Positions 50,701 to 58,083 of a DNA stretch of 64,000 bases are shown in pieces (positions within the stretch are counted from its first letter, which is position 1; each line of letters opens with the position of its first letter). The stretch lies in assembly GCA_965221855.1 (NCBI GenBank), contig CBDCSV010000005.1, forward strand, positions 372,001 to 436,000, given 5' to 3'. The stretch is from JAJDXO01 sp965221855. GTDB lineage: Bacteria > Pseudomonadota > Alphaproteobacteria > Rhodospirillales > UBA2165. Under the pieces are notes generated by a model. The model saw only the letters and a list, made by a program, of their open reading frames with translations. It did no database searches and was not told the DNA's origin. A program made the position numbers and the translations under genes.

Positions 50701-52304
50701 CTTTCACCGGCCCGGTGGACCTGACGGTCAACGTGTCGGTCGACAGCGATCAGGACAATGACGGGACGGACGGCAATGTCAGCTTCTCCTCGACGGTGAA
50801 CGGCGGGCAGGCGCTGACGGTGGATGCGGACACCGGCTCGGTGACGTTCTCCGGCGCGGTCGGAGGGACGACGGCGCTGACCAGCCTCACGGTGAACGGC
50901 GGGCAGATCGACCTGGCCGCGGTCTCGACGACGGGGGCGATCTCGGTGACGGGCACCAACATCGACCTGAACGCGGGGAGCTACACCAGCCAGGACGGCA
51001 ACATCACCTTCACCGGCCCGGTGGACCTGCATGCCGACGTGACGGTGGACAGCGACGCGGACAATGACGCCACCGACGGCGCTATCCATTTCACCTCGAC
51101 CGTGGACGGGGACCTACACGGATTACGGTCGCTGACGCTCGATGCGGATGCCGGAAGCATCACGGTGGACGATGCGATAGGCGGCATCATAGCGCTGAGG
51201 AGCCTGACGACGCTCGGGCCTGACGCCACGGTGACGTTGACGGGCGGTTACACGGTCACGGGCGATGTCAACGTGACGGGCAAGGTTAACTTGGGGGCGG
51301 GGAGCTATAACAGCGGCAGTTTCAGCTACGGGGGGCCGGTAACGCTGACCGGCGACGTAACCCTGACCAGCAGCGGCAACGCGGCGGACGGCATCATTTT
51401 CGGATCGACGGTGAGCGGAGCATACGCCCTGACGCTGAATGCCGGCGCCGGCCCGGTGACCTTCTCCGGCGCGGCCGGAAGCCCCGGCAGCCCGCTGGCC
51501 AGCCTGACCATAACCGGCGGCACGGTGTCGCTGGTGAGCGTGTCGACGACGGGCGCGATCTCGGTGACGGCGGCGAACATCAACCTGAACGGGGAGAGCT
51601 ACGGCAGCCGGGACGGAGACATCAGCTTCACCGGCGCGGTAAACCTCAATACCGACGTGACGATTGACGGCGATGCCGACGGCGACGGCGCGGCCGGTTC
51701 GATCACCTTCGGCGCCGCGGTGGAGGGCGCCGGGCGCGCGCTGACGGTCGTCAGGGCCCACGACGTCACGGTAAACGCCTCCATGAACGTCGCTTCCTTC
51801 GAACAGCTTGCCGGCACCGGAACGACCAATTTCGGATCGGACACCCTCCATGCCGACACCTTCGCGAAGATAAAAACCAGAAGCATACGGGGCCGAATAG
51901 TGGTCGGTTCGCTCACGATCGAGGCGATGGACGCCGAAATCCACGGGACGGTCGGCGGAGTCGGCGGGCAGGGCGCCGCCGACAAGACGCTCATCGAGAA
52001 CAGGGGGCCGGGCTCCTACAGGCTCAACGGCTATACCATTCTCGGCACCGGCGCCGGGACGCGGACCCTTGCCGAGCTGACCGCGCTGCCGCTGTCGGGG
52101 ACGCTGGGCTCGGCGTCGCGCCCGGCGACGGCCGCCGACGCGGCCTTCTCCCCGTTCATGCCGGTATTCCGGGGGGCCGCGGCCGGTGCGATCGATAACC
52201 CGTATGCGATCGATGTGTTCGAAACGCCCTTCCCGTTGTTGAGGCCGCCGCCCCGAACGGGCGCTGACGACGAAGAGCGGCCAACCGATATTCCACAGCC
52301 ATGA
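41793..52304 (+). CDS. Giant TpsA-type secreted adhesin (filamentous-haemagglutinin-like), 3503 residues
   Basis: After a signal peptide (cleavage near 'APARA', residues 35-39) comes the TPS secretion domain: 'VNIQQTSPTRLDIHQSSDKA', 'VIDWRSFSIG' and the hallmark NPNGILFG at residues 122-129. Residues 700 to 3300 are a beta-helix-like array built of units such as 'SSTVNGGRALTVNAGTGSVT' plus 'FSGAVGG'; about 28 units were counted, spaced roughly 90 residues apart. No cysteines stand out and no toxin-like C-terminal module is present; it ends in a Pro-rich tail. It is most likely a surface or released adhesin. The upstream TpsB gene is its dedicated exporter. Very Gly/Thr/Ser-rich, GC-rich sequence. 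Confidence 0.9.
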   Translation: MNARAPLEPHFAPAPPAALRALSFALLFGALLAGAPARAGPEGGTVISGNVNIQQTSPTRLDIHQSSDKAVIDWRSFSIGIDEHTNFRQPSSSSIALNRVTGGTQSFILGRLTANGRIFLINPNGILFGASARIDVGGLLATTIDIENDDFLAGRFDFDIPGSSGGTVVNRGEITVAEGGLAALVAPGVENSGTIRARLGRVTLASGNAFTLDLHGDNLIQIGIDDRVAERLFAADGAELDALVSNSGAIEADGGTVVLLAAGAGRELVDYAINMDGIVQARTAEKRNGRIVLRGAGDGVVRVGGTLDASGRGSGETGGKVKVLGEKVGIVGEARLDASGDTGGGEVLVGGNFQGKGPERNADYTAVGGGAVIRADALSRGDGGRVIVWSDRVTRFFGSISARGGGASGDGGFAEVSGKLHLQFAPASIDLSAPNGALGELLLDPRDIVISDNDEGDSDTTAGTDNSKISSTDSVINFGDDSGTDYEIQPSAFETIDANITLQATRDITVKSAIDMTGQTVKRTLTLQAGRHLSIEADITGHATHGHDFIFEADSPRSTSGGGDGTGTLTIGDGVTITSNNGDITLIGADFAISTTSGDEASLDAGTGDINIAPSRSTAALTIGSGATDLLSNTELGRLTTSGTIVLGTATTGPTNTNTAGSSISAASITISQALSITGSASLEFDSAGATTLVANVSTADGGITFSDAVTLSAGVTVDSDSDTDANDGNISFSSTVNGGQALTVDADTGSVTFSGAVGGTTALTSLAVTGGGGISLAANVTTANGNIDFNSAVTLTGSGVLTVSSGSGGGNIDFDGAVSGPRSLTVNAGTGSATLNGVTLSGSTSALSVSGSGGITLEAGVTTAGGSIRFNHAVTLSTAATVLTVTTGTGGGNITFSNTVSGGRALTVEAGTGSVTLSRNVTLTGARALTVNGGGGITLGASVTTVSTGGGAIAFGDAVTLSTAATTLTVSTGTGGGNISFSSTVNGGRALTVSAGTGSVTFSGAVGGSTALTSLTVSGGQIDLNTVAATGAISVTGTNIDLNAGSYTSQDGNITFTGPVDLTVNVSVDSDADNDATDGNISFSSTVNGGRTLTVDAGAGSVTFSGVVGGSAPLTSLTVTGGGGITLGANVTTTGAIDFNSAVTLTSGSNVLTVSTGTGVGNIAFDGTVNGGRPLRVRAGSGSVTFSGAVGGSTALTSLDVTGSGGISLGVNVTTANGNIDFNSAVTLTGAVTVSSGAGGGNIAFDGTVNGGRALTVNAGSGSASFFGAVGGSTALTSLTVGGGQIGLSTVATTGAISITGTNVDLNAGSYTSQDGNITFTGPVDLMANVTVDSDQDNDGTDGNISFSSTVNGARTLTVNADGGNVTFSGAVGGTGALTGFSVTGDAVSLKSVRVTGTGTISVTGSGGITLDGTYRTQNRDIDFNNAVTLAGDVTVTTGTTGGGDIAFDSTVSGGHALTVEAGNGSVTLSGNVTLSGANALTVNGGGGITLGAGVSTVSTAGGAIAFGDAVTLGGSNALSVTTGTTGAGNISFSSTVSGGRALTVEAGTGSVTLSGNVTLSGANALTVNGGGGITLGEGVVTVSTAGGAITFGDAVTLTSGNNLLTVTTGTGAGNIGFSSTVNGGRMLLVNAGSGSVTFSGAVGGTTALTSLDVTGSGGISLAANVTTTGEIEFHSAVTLTGTGALTVSSGADDIVFRSTVDGGRALTVNAGSGEARFIGAVGGTTPLTGLDATGSGGISISANVTTANGDIDFNSAVRLGIGAGNTVELKVSSGAGAGNITFHSTVDSARPLKVDAGTGSVTFSGAAGGTTPLVGFIVTGNAVSLKSVRVRMTGTISVTGSGGITLDGTYSSGAFSTEKRNIDFNGAVTLAGDVTVHTNTGAGDVSFSSTVNGGHALTVDARTGSVTFTGAVGGTTPLTSLDVTGSGGISLGANVTTTGSIDFNSAVTLSGSGALTVTSGTGAGNIAFDGTVNGGRALTVNAGSGSVTFSGAVGGSTALTSLDVTGSGGISLAANVTTANGNVDFNSAVTLAGAVTVSSGTGGGNIAFDLTVNGGQALTVNAGSGSVTFSGAVGGSTALTSLDVTGSGGISLAANVTTTGSIDFNSAVTLAGAVTVTTGTGAGNIAFDSTVNGGQTLTVTAGSGSVTFTGAVGGGTRLTSLTVSGGQIDLNTVATTGAISITGSNIDLNAGSYTSQDGNITFTGPVDLMVNVSVDSDQDNDATDGNISFSSTVNGGRTLTVNADGGSVTFSGAAGGGTRLTSLTVSGGAVSLRGVRTTGAISVTGSTGITLNGTYGSNDGAITFTGAVTLAGAVTVSSDENEDTTDGTVSFSSTVNGGHALTVDADTASVTFTGAVGGVTALTSLRVDGGQIELASVLTSGLIDIEGSNIDLNAASYKSDDGNISFTGPVDLDHSSGVTVDSGSGGGNISFSSTVGGGRSLTVEAGSGSVTLGGNVTLSGANALTVNGGGGITLGSGVTSVTTAGGAIGFGDAVTLSGSGALTVSTGTGGGNITFSGTVNGGRALTVNAGAGSVTFSGAAGGSTALTGFSVTGNAVSLKSVRVTGAGTITVTGSGGITLNGTYRTQNRNIDFNNAVTLAGAVTVNSGTGGGNIAFDSTVNGGRALTVSAGTGSVTFSGAVGGGTRLTSLTVSGGQTDLNTVATTGAISVTGTNIDLNAGSYNSQGGNITFTGPVDLDHSSGVTVSSGTGGGKILFTGAIGGAQSLTLTGGTGAVELRGAVTLTGTNKALTVSGGQIDLAGVSTSGTISATGTNIDLNGANYTTSGDNITFTGPADLHTGVTVSSGSGAGNISFSYTVNGGQTLTVNAGTGSVTFSGAVGGSSALTSLTVTGGGGISLAGNVTTTGAIDFNSAVTLTGSGALTVSSGTGAGNIAFDGTVNGGRALTVSAGSGSVTFSGAVGGSTALTSLTVSGGQIDLNTVSTTGAISVTGTNIDLNAGSYNSQDGNITFTGPVDLTVNVSVDSDQDNDGTDGNVSFSSTVNGGQALTVDADTGSVTFSGAVGGTTALTSLTVNGGQIDLAAVSTTGAISVTGTNIDLNAGSYTSQDGNITFTGPVDLHADVTVDSDADNDATDGAIHFTSTVDGDLHGLRSLTLDADAGSITVDDAIGGIIALRSLTTLGPDATVTLTGGYTVTGDVNVTGKVNLGAGSYNSGSFSYGGPVTLTGDVTLTSSGNAADGIIFGSTVSGAYALTLNAGAGPVTFSGAAGSPGSPLASLTITGGTVSLVSVSTTGAISVTAANINLNGESYGSRDGDISFTGAVNLNTDVTIDGDADGDGAAGSITFGAAVEGAGRALTVVRAHDVTVNASMNVASFEQLAGTGTTNFGSDTLHADTFAKIKTRSIRGRIVVGSLTIEAMDAEIHGTVGGVGGQGAADKTLIENRGPGSYRLNGYTILGTGAGTRTLAELTALPLSGTLGSASRPATAADAAFSPFMPVFRGAAAGAIDNPYAIDVFETPFPLLRPPPRTGADDEERPTDIPQP
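43981..51750 (+). repeat. Array of about 28 degenerate ~280-bp coding repeats
   Basis: The adhesin gene body consists of related units, each with a 'TVNGG(R/Q)ALTV' segment followed by 'GSVTFSGAVGG'. Longer super-repeats add 'GAISVTGTNIDLNAGSYTSQ' and 'DGNITFTGPVDL'. Unit spacing varies. Near-identical DNA blocks recur (for example GACGGTGAACGGCGG), making the region prone to recombination and to misassembly from short reads. Confidence 0.85.
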
Positions 52305-52345
52305 GGGTTTCCCTGCCGGAACGCCCGAGAAGGAGAAAGACGCCG

Positions 52346-53047
52346 ATGCGAAATACTGTCGTCCGGACGCCGCCTGTCCTTGTTGCCGCCGCCCTGGTTG
52401 CGCTGATCGGCGCCTTTTTCACCAACGCCCCCGCGGAAGGTTCTGCGCGGGAAGGCAATGCCGTCAAGGAAACGGCCGGTCCGCAGGTGGAGGGGTTTCG
52501 GTCGGCCCGCTTCGGCATGTCCATGTCCGAAACGCTCAAGGCCATACAGCGGGATTTTCGGCTTCGACGGGAAGATATTCTCGAGCAGCCGAATAAGGAG
52601 GACAGGACGACCAGCCTGGTGGCGACGGTCAGGGATATCTTTCCCGACAGCGAACCGGCTCAAGTCGTATATATTCACGGCTACAAGCGGAAAAAGCTGA
52701 TTCAGGTCAATATCCTGTGGGGATCCCCGGTAACCGACGAGCCGGACCCGCAGGCCCTGGTGACGACCGCCAACGTCCTTCGGAAATATTTCGGTCAATT
52801 GCGCTTCGACCCCGGGAAGACGGTGATGAACACGCGGGTCGACGACGGCGCGTTCATCGTCTTTCGCGCGACCGACGAACGGAAACGGATGGTGCTGTTG
52901 CAGTTGATCAGCAGGAAAGTCCCCGGCGCGGAAGGGAAGGGAGAGGACAAACCCGAACCGAAGGACCGGGTTGTGTCGCTTTGGCTTTCCTATATCGAAG
53001 ACACCGGAAACCCGGACATTTTCCGGATCGAGAAAGGCAAGTTCTAG
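52346..53047 (+). CDS. Unrecognised exported protein at the end of the secretion operon
   Basis: The 233-residue product starts at an ATG after GGAGAAAG and has a signal anchor or peptide 'TPPVLVAAALVALIGAFF'. The mature part contains 'VEGFRSARFGMSMSETLKAI' followed by a mixed charged domain with 'RKKLIQVNILWGSPVTDEPD'. The 'FRSARFGMSMSET' pattern resembles small periplasmic proteins that accompany secreted proteins, but no family was identified. It follows the adhesin gene by 41 nt and probably shares its transcript; it could act in adhesin folding or anchoring. Confidence 0.6.
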   Translation: MRNTVVRTPPVLVAAALVALIGAFFTNAPAEGSAREGNAVKETAGPQVEGFRSARFGMSMSETLKAIQRDFRLRREDILEQPNKEDRTTSLVATVRDIFPDSEPAQVVYIHGYKRKKLIQVNILWGSPVTDEPDPQALVTTANVLRKYFGQLRFDPGKTVMNTRVDDGAFIVFRATDERKRMVLLQLISRKVPGAEGKGEDKPEPKDRVVSLWLSYIEDTGNPDIFRIEKGKF

Positions 53048-53104
53048 ATCGGTTCATGTCTTGACGACACCGCGCCGTGGTTCCGTCAGAACATGACCCG
53101 ATCT
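53046..53104. terminator. Bidirectional terminator-like hairpin between convergent genes
   Basis: Two 21-nt arms (53046-53066 and 53084-53104) pair at 19 of 21 positions around a 17-nt loop. The left arm begins at the stop codon of the exported-protein gene and the right arm overlaps the stop of the converging hydrolase gene. This is a natural shared terminator. Confidence 0.65.
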
Positions 53105-53960
53105 AACGGTCGCTTTCGGCCTTTTTCAGAAAGGCCGCGAATATCCCGGCAAGCCGCGGTTCCGCGTCACGCCATTCCTGAACATCCCAGTCCTGCAGCA
53201 ATTGGTCTTCGGGCAGGATTCTAACCACGCCTTCGTGCAATTCGCTGTTGGGCAGAAGGCTCGCCGTTTTTCGCGCCGTCTCCGGGGTATGGACGACGTC
53301 GTTCCCCGCGACCAGGCAGGCGGGGCAACTTATCCCATTGAGTTGCTCCTCCGTGGCCCCGACGATAGGCAGCGAGGCCGATTTCAGGAACGCCTCTCGC
53401 CAAATTTCCATCGCCTCGATGAAGACGTCGACGCCCATCCCCAGGATGTATTCCCGGTTCGACGGCCGGGCCGCAATGAGTTCGGCGAAATGCTCGGAGC
53501 CGGCGACGGCTTCCATGCCGCCCTCCTTGGCAAGCGCGATGTACTGGCCGTAATAGTTCCGGGACAACCGGTCGACGGCGTGTCGGCCGCCGGTCACCCG
53601 CCAGAGCAGAAGGCCCGAAAGCGCTTCCGGATGACGGATGGCGAGCAGGATGGCGAGCCGTGCGCCCGACGAAGATCCGCCGGCATAGAGTTTCTCCTCG
53701 CCCACGTAATTCGCCAGGGCATGCAAGTCGTCGGCCCACAGCGCAAACTCGGACTCCGAGCCGCCAAAAACCGCATCCGACTTGCCGCAATTGCGGCGGT
53801 CATGGAGCAGCACGCGATAGCCGCGGGCGGCTACGGCTTTCGACAAATCGACAAGTTCGTCGAAGGACCGGCGGCTGCCCGGCGTCAACGCGACAAGCGG
53901 CCCGCCATCGCCGATGATTTCGTAGTTGATGTGAGTTCCCTGGATATCGGCTTCAGGCAT
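53103..53960 (-). CDS. Alpha/beta hydrolase
   Basis: The 285-residue enzyme has the alpha/beta fold with the oxyanion segment 'LVALTPGSRRSFDELVDLSK', the strand 'GYRVLLHDRRNCGKSD' and the nucleophile elbow 'YAGGSSSGARLAILLAIRHP' (Ser in G-x-S-x-G). The late acid and His regions are 'CLVAGNDVVHTPETA' and probably 'SELHEG'. The ATG at 53960 follows AAGGGTGGG. It could be an esterase, lactonase or C-C hydrolase; its strand neighbour is a carboxymuconolactone-decarboxylase-like gene, which hints at degradation of a cyclic or aromatic compound. Confidence 0.8.
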   Translation of the reverse strand: MPEADIQGTHINYEIIGDGGPLVALTPGSRRSFDELVDLSKAVAARGYRVLLHDRRNCGKSDAVFGGSESEFALWADDLHALANYVGEEKLYAGGSSSGARLAILLAIRHPEALSGLLLWRVTGGRHAVDRLSRNYYGQYIALAKEGGMEAVAGSEHFAELIAARPSNREYILGMGVDVFIEAMEIWREAFLKSASLPIVGATEEQLNGISCPACLVAGNDVVHTPETARKTASLLPNSELHEGVVRILPEDQLLQDWDVQEWRDAEPRLAGIFAAFLKKAESDR

Positions 53961-54050
53961 ATTTCCCACCCTTCGAATTTATCGGTTCGGAAGCCGACGA
54001 CCCCCCGGCTGCCAATTACATCGACCCAGTCGGTGGCGCTGCTCCTTACG

Positions 54051-54596
54051 CTAAGGTTTCAGCGGCAACTCCCCGTCGGGAAGCATTTCGAAACAATTGA
54101 GTACCATGGCGACATAATTGTAGTAGCCGAGAACACCGATCAGTTCGACCAACCCCTGTTCACCGAGCTCGTCCAATGCGGCCTGATAGGTATCGTCGCT
54201 GACCTGGTGATTTTCCATCAACTCCATGGACAGGTTGTAGACGACTTCCTCGTCGCGGTTGACGAAGAGAGGGCGCCGCCGCGCTTCAATGGCGTCGGCG
54301 ATCGCCGGATCGAGGCCGGCCTTCAGCGCCAATGGATGGTGGGCCCACCATTCGATCTGCGCGGTCCATTTTCGGGACACCAGCAGAATGGTGAATTCGG
54401 TGATCCGGTTGGGGAGGCAGGAGGAGAAGCGCAGGAAGGCGCCGACCTTCTGGCTGAGGTCGCCGAGCTCCGGACTGCGAAACCAAGGGACCATCGGCCC
54501 CGCGATACGCCCGCGCGGCCCGGACATGACGTTGTCGTACATTTCTTTCTGGGCCGGGGTCATCTGATCGAGGGGGATCGGCTCCATCCGTGCCAT
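54051..54596 (-). CDS. Carboxymuconolactone-decarboxylase-like (AhpD-fold) protein
   Basis: The 181-residue protein has the AhpD-like helical fold pattern: 'GDLSQKVGAFLRFSSCLPNR', 'EFTILLVSRKWTAQIEWWAH' and 'HPLALKAGLDPAIADAI'. The peroxidase CxxC pair of AhpD is absent; Glu, Trp and two His in 'IEWWAHH' take its place, as in the non-peroxidase branch. GGAG precedes the ATG. Members act in decarboxylation or unknown chemistry. It lies between a hydrolase and a flavin oxidase on the same strand with gaps of 90 and 170 bp. Confidence 0.8.
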   Translation of the reverse strand: MARMEPIPLDQMTPAQKEMYDNVMSGPRGRIAGPMVPWFRSPELGDLSQKVGAFLRFSSCLPNRITEFTILLVSRKWTAQIEWWAHHPLALKAGLDPAIADAIEARRRPLFVNRDEEVVYNLSMELMENHQVSDDTYQAALDELGEQGLVELIGVLGYYNYVAMVLNCFEMLPDGELPLKP

Positions 54597-54766
54597 TTAA
54601 GGGCTCCTTCCAGTCCTGAATTGCCGGTCATTTTCGTATTTCATGCCTAAAAAGGCTCGCGCGACCAACGCCTCGGCCGGCGCCTGAACCCGGCGGTCCG
54701 GGACGGCCCCGGGTTCGAGGTCAGCCTCGATGACGGCGCGCTTCGCGCCGGGGGGCGGCGGGAAGC

Positions 54767-56329
54767 TCACTTGGCGGTGAAACGGCGGTGAATTGCCCCG
54801 GCGGCGGCGTGGGCGGCGAGCAAGGCGCCTTCCTGCCAGCCGGGCAGCGCGGTTACCTGGTCGCCGGCGAAATGGAACGGCCCGTCGCCCCGGCGCAGCG
54901 CCGCCGCGGCGTCCGGGTTGCGGCGCGGCCATCCGCCCTTCTGGAAAGGCACGTTGAGCCAGGCGCGGCTGATCCCGCATTCCATCTCGCCGGCGTATCC
55001 CGGATGCAGGGGCGCGCCTTCCGCCAGCGCCGCCCGCAGGCGCTCCGGCGCGGACATGGAGGAATAGCGCAGCCCCGGCTTGCGGCTCCAGATATAGGCG
55101 CCGACCAGCACGCCCTTGGGCCGGTGATAGCCGTTGCACGGATACCAGACCTGGGTGATGTCGTTGTCGGTCCAGGAAATGCCCCCGTAAATCGCCGCAT
55201 CCTCCTCCCAGAAACGCCGCTTCGCCTGAAAGGCGACCTTCACCGCCTCGACGAATTCGAGGGATGAGAGCGCCGCTCGCGTCCCGGGCGCAAAATCGTT
55301 CGGGATGTCCTTCAGCACGGGCGCGGGGATCGTGCAGATCGCGTAGTCCGCCAGGGTTGCCCGCTCCCGGCCGTCCGGACCGCGCCAGACGATCCGGACC
55401 CCGTCGCCGTGGCGGCGGATCTGCTCGACGACGCTGCCGTATTGCACAAGCCGGCCGACCCGCTCGGCAAACGCGCGCACGATCGCGTCCATGCCGCCGA
55501 CGGGCTGGAACAAGGTGGGGTTCTGGTTGAGGAAGTGGGAGAAATGGAGCTTGTATCTCCAGAAGTCCGCGCCCAGCAACTCGCCGAAATCGAGACGGTC
55601 CTCCGCCTCGCCGGCCGCCATTCCGGCGTGTATCTCCGGGCCCTTATATCCGGCGCGGTTCGACCCGGCATAGCTGAGATCGTCCTTCAGGCCGCCGAAA
55701 CTCTTGAGCATGGCGCGCACGCTCTCCTTGTCGACCGCGGTCAGCTCCCCGTCCAGCGCGCCCCGGTCCACTGCCTTGGCCAGCAGTTCCGCCACATAGC
55801 CGCGCATGTCGGTCAGCACCCGCCGGCCGGCGACAGGCCTGCCGCCGAAGCGCTCGCGGTTATGGAACAAGGCGGCCCGGTTGTCGTTGGTGAAGACTTC
55901 GAGGTCGATGCCGAATTCCTTGCAGTATCCAAGGACGGTGCCGTGGTGATAGGGAATGCGGGCCGGGCCGAGATTGGCGTAAAGGTGGTCTTCCCGGTCG
56001 AAGCAGACCTCCTGGCGCATGCCCGGTTCGGTCAGCACGTCGCCGCCGCGCACGGTCAGACTGCGCCCGCCCGGCCGTCCCGAAGCCTCCAGCACCGTGC
56101 AGTGCCAGCCGGCCCTGGACATCTCCCACGCGGCCGCCAGGCCCGAAAGGCCCGCGCCCAGAATGACGACCCGGCTGCCCTCGCCCGACCCGGGCGGCAG
56201 ATCCAGCGCCGCCGCGCGGGCGGCGCCCGGCCCCAATAATCCAAGCGCATCCATGGTGCGATAGACCGCCGCCGATCCGGCGGCGGCGCCGATCGCACGC
56301 AGCAGCGTGCGTCTCGTAGGCTTGTGCAT
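54767..56329 (-). CDS. Tat-exported flavin monoamine oxidase family protein
   Basis: The 520-residue protein starts at an ATG after GGGAGAG with MHKPTRRTLLRAIGAAAGSA, a twin-arginine signal (RRTLL). The flavin site 'VVILGAGLSGLAAAWEMSRA' comes next, then 'GGRSLTVRGGDVL' and the C-terminal 'GPFHFAGDQVTALPGWQEGA', both typical of L-amino-acid or monoamine oxidases. Export by Tat implies folding with FAD in the cytoplasm and periplasmic action. The amine or amino-acid substrate is unknown. Confidence 0.87.
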   Translation of the reverse strand: MHKPTRRTLLRAIGAAAGSAAVYRTMDALGLLGPGAARAAALDLPPGSGEGSRVVILGAGLSGLAAAWEMSRAGWHCTVLEASGRPGGRSLTVRGGDVLTEPGMRQEVCFDREDHLYANLGPARIPYHHGTVLGYCKEFGIDLEVFTNDNRAALFHNRERFGGRPVAGRRVLTDMRGYVAELLAKAVDRGALDGELTAVDKESVRAMLKSFGGLKDDLSYAGSNRAGYKGPEIHAGMAAGEAEDRLDFGELLGADFWRYKLHFSHFLNQNPTLFQPVGGMDAIVRAFAERVGRLVQYGSVVEQIRRHGDGVRIVWRGPDGRERATLADYAICTIPAPVLKDIPNDFAPGTRAALSSLEFVEAVKVAFQAKRRFWEEDAAIYGGISWTDNDITQVWYPCNGYHRPKGVLVGAYIWSRKPGLRYSSMSAPERLRAALAEGAPLHPGYAGEMECGISRAWLNVPFQKGGWPRRNPDAAAALRRGDGPFHFAGDQVTALPGWQEGALLAAHAAAGAIHRRFTAK

Positions 56330-57078
56330 CTTGTGACTCTCCCTCAATTCGTTCCGTCCCGCCATAGAACGCGCCGCGCCCGCGTCGCGGCCTTGCGCGC
56401 GGTGCTCCGGAACACAAAAATGCCCGCGGAACAAACACGAGCAATGATTGCAGAGGCTTGGCCGCAACACAATGCGCACCATGGGTTCCCATCATAGGTT
56501 AGCCCGGTCCGGCGCGGTAAGGCGCCGGACCGGGCCTCCAAGGCCGCCCGGCGCGGCGGGGACGGCCGTGGCATGCCGATGATCCATTCCGGGGCGTAAC
56601 GCCCACGGCTCATTCAATAGTCCTCCCGGATGCCGGAATGCGCCAAACTTTCTCGACAAAACCGGGCCGTTTCCAGGGGGCCGATCCACGCAAATTTGCC
56701 TTGGCGTTCAGACAATGAACATGATAGTGTTCGCCGGATGAACGCTAAAGCAGTGGTGGGTTTTGGGCATTCCCGACCATAGCGAAATACCGTCGGGGAA
56801 AGGCGCCGAGGCCGAAATTGTGTCAGGGGCCTTTGCCGACCATGCCGGCCGGTTCGTAAGTGCGGCCGATCACGAAAGGGCCGTCATATTGCCGAACCTT
56901 TTGGGGTGGCAGGTGACAGCCAGAGTAAAACCGGATTCGATTGCCGCACCCGCGTGACGGCTATTCGACGAGATTCGGTTTTGCACGCCTGAAGATCGGG
57001 AGGAAGAGATTCACCCCGACTGCGGTAGCGTGGAGAAATTCCTCGCCGCCGGCCTTTCGATGAAATCAAGAGTCGGAA
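56330..57078. other. Intergenic region before the nonulosonic acid operon
   Basis: About 750 bp with no supported gene; small frames lack start signals or similarity. It separates the leftward oxidase gene from the rightward pseB operon and should hold promoters for both. No clear -35/-10 match or palindrome was assigned. Confidence 0.5.
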
Positions 57079-58083
57079 ATGTTTGACGGAACATCCATCC
57101 TGGTCACTGGCGGGACCGGATCTTTCGGACATCGCTTCGTCCGGACGGTGCTCGACCGGTATTCGCCTCGCCGGCTGATCGTCTTCAGCCGGGACGAAAT
57201 GAAACAATACGAAATGCAGCAGGTATTTCCCGAAAGCCGGTATGCCTGCATGCGGTATTTCATTGGCGACGTTCGTAGCGCCGAGCGGCTTGCCATGGCG
57301 ATGCGCGACGTCGATTACGTGGTTCACGCGGCCGCCCTGAAACATGTGACCGCGGCGGAATACAATCCGTTCGAATGCGTACAGACAAACGTACATGGCG
57401 CCGAAAACGTCGTTAACGCGGCCATCGGAAACAACGTGAAGCGGGTGCTTGCGCTGAGCACGGACAAGGCCGCCAATCCGGTCAATCTGTATGGCGCGAC
57501 GAAGCTCGCATCCGACAAGATTTTTGTCGCCGGCAATCATTTGAGCGGCAGTTCGAAGACGCGTTTTTCGGTTGTTCGTTATGGCAACGTTCTCGGCAGC
57601 CGCGGAAGCGTCATACCCTATTTCAATAAACTGATAGCGGAAAAGGCCGGCGCTCTGCCCATTACCGACAAGCGCATGACCCGTTTTTGGATTACCCTTC
57701 AACAGGCCGTCGATTTTGTCCTCTCCAGCATGGAAATTATGCAGGGCGGCGAAATCTATGTGCCGAAGATACCAAGCATGCGAATTGTCGACCTTGCCGA
57801 ATGCATGGCGCCGGATATGTGCCGGGAGGAGGTCGGAATCAGGCCTGGGGAAAAGCTTCACGAGGTAATGATTACCGAAGACGATTCCCTTACCACACTG
57901 GAACTGGACGACCGCTACATTATCGAACCCCCGTTCAATATGTGGTCTGAAGGAAGGAAACCTCACCCGGACGGAGTACCGGTCCCGGAAGGCTTTAGAT
58001 ATACCAGCGACACGAACCCCGATTGGATCGATGGGCCGGCGATGGCGCGGCTGCTCGGCGATTTGGCGACGCACTCCGGATGA
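57079..58083 (+). CDS. pseB: UDP-GlcNAc 4,6-dehydratase (inverting), PseB-type
   Basis: The 334-residue protein is an extended SDR with the NADP motif GGTGSFG at residues 11-17, 'STDKAANPVNLYGATKLASD' holding the catalytic Asp-Lys and Tyr-x3-Lys, and 'VVRYGNVLGSRGSVIPYF' typical of PseB. It converts UDP-GlcNAc into the 4-keto-6-deoxy-L-altrose-configured sugar, the first step of pseudaminic acid synthesis. The pseC start overlaps its stop (ATGA). It opens a tightly coupled operon on the plus strand. Confidence 0.9.
   Translation: MFDGTSILVTGGTGSFGHRFVRTVLDRYSPRRLIVFSRDEMKQYEMQQVFPESRYACMRYFIGDVRSAERLAMAMRDVDYVVHAAALKHVTAAEYNPFECVQTNVHGAENVVNAAIGNNVKRVLALSTDKAANPVNLYGATKLASDKIFVAGNHLSGSSKTRFSVVRYGNVLGSRGSVIPYFNKLIAEKAGALPITDKRMTRFWITLQQAVDFVLSSMEIMQGGEIYVPKIPSMRIVDLAECMAPDMCREEVGIRPGEKLHEVMITEDDSLTTLELDDRYIIEPPFNMWSEGRKPHPDGVPVPEGFRYTSDTNPDWIDGPAMARLLGDLATHSG

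Noticed and set aside
41769..51089. Uninterrupted antisense reading frame of about 3100 codons opposite the adhesin gene
   Set aside because: It is an artefact of the repetitive, GC-rich coding sequence with strong codon bias: the repeats lack stops in several antisense frames at once. The translation is a low-complexity Arg/His/Asp-rich string with no family features, and the opposite strand has a clear TPS domain and signal peptide.
43981..51750. Regular repeats resembling a very large CRISPR-like or satellite array
   Set aside because: Repeat units stay in one reading frame, vary by codon and encode beta-helix protein; there are no short identical repeats with unique spacers and no cas genes.
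54597..55139. Minus-strand frame of 180 codons beneath the flavin oxidase gene
   Set aside because: Arg/Ala/Pro-rich translation without family features, overlapping the 3' end of a convincing oxidase gene in another frame.
56763..56957. Small plus-strand frame of 64 codons before pseB
   Set aside because: No ribosome binding site, no similarity recognised, and composition does not look coding.
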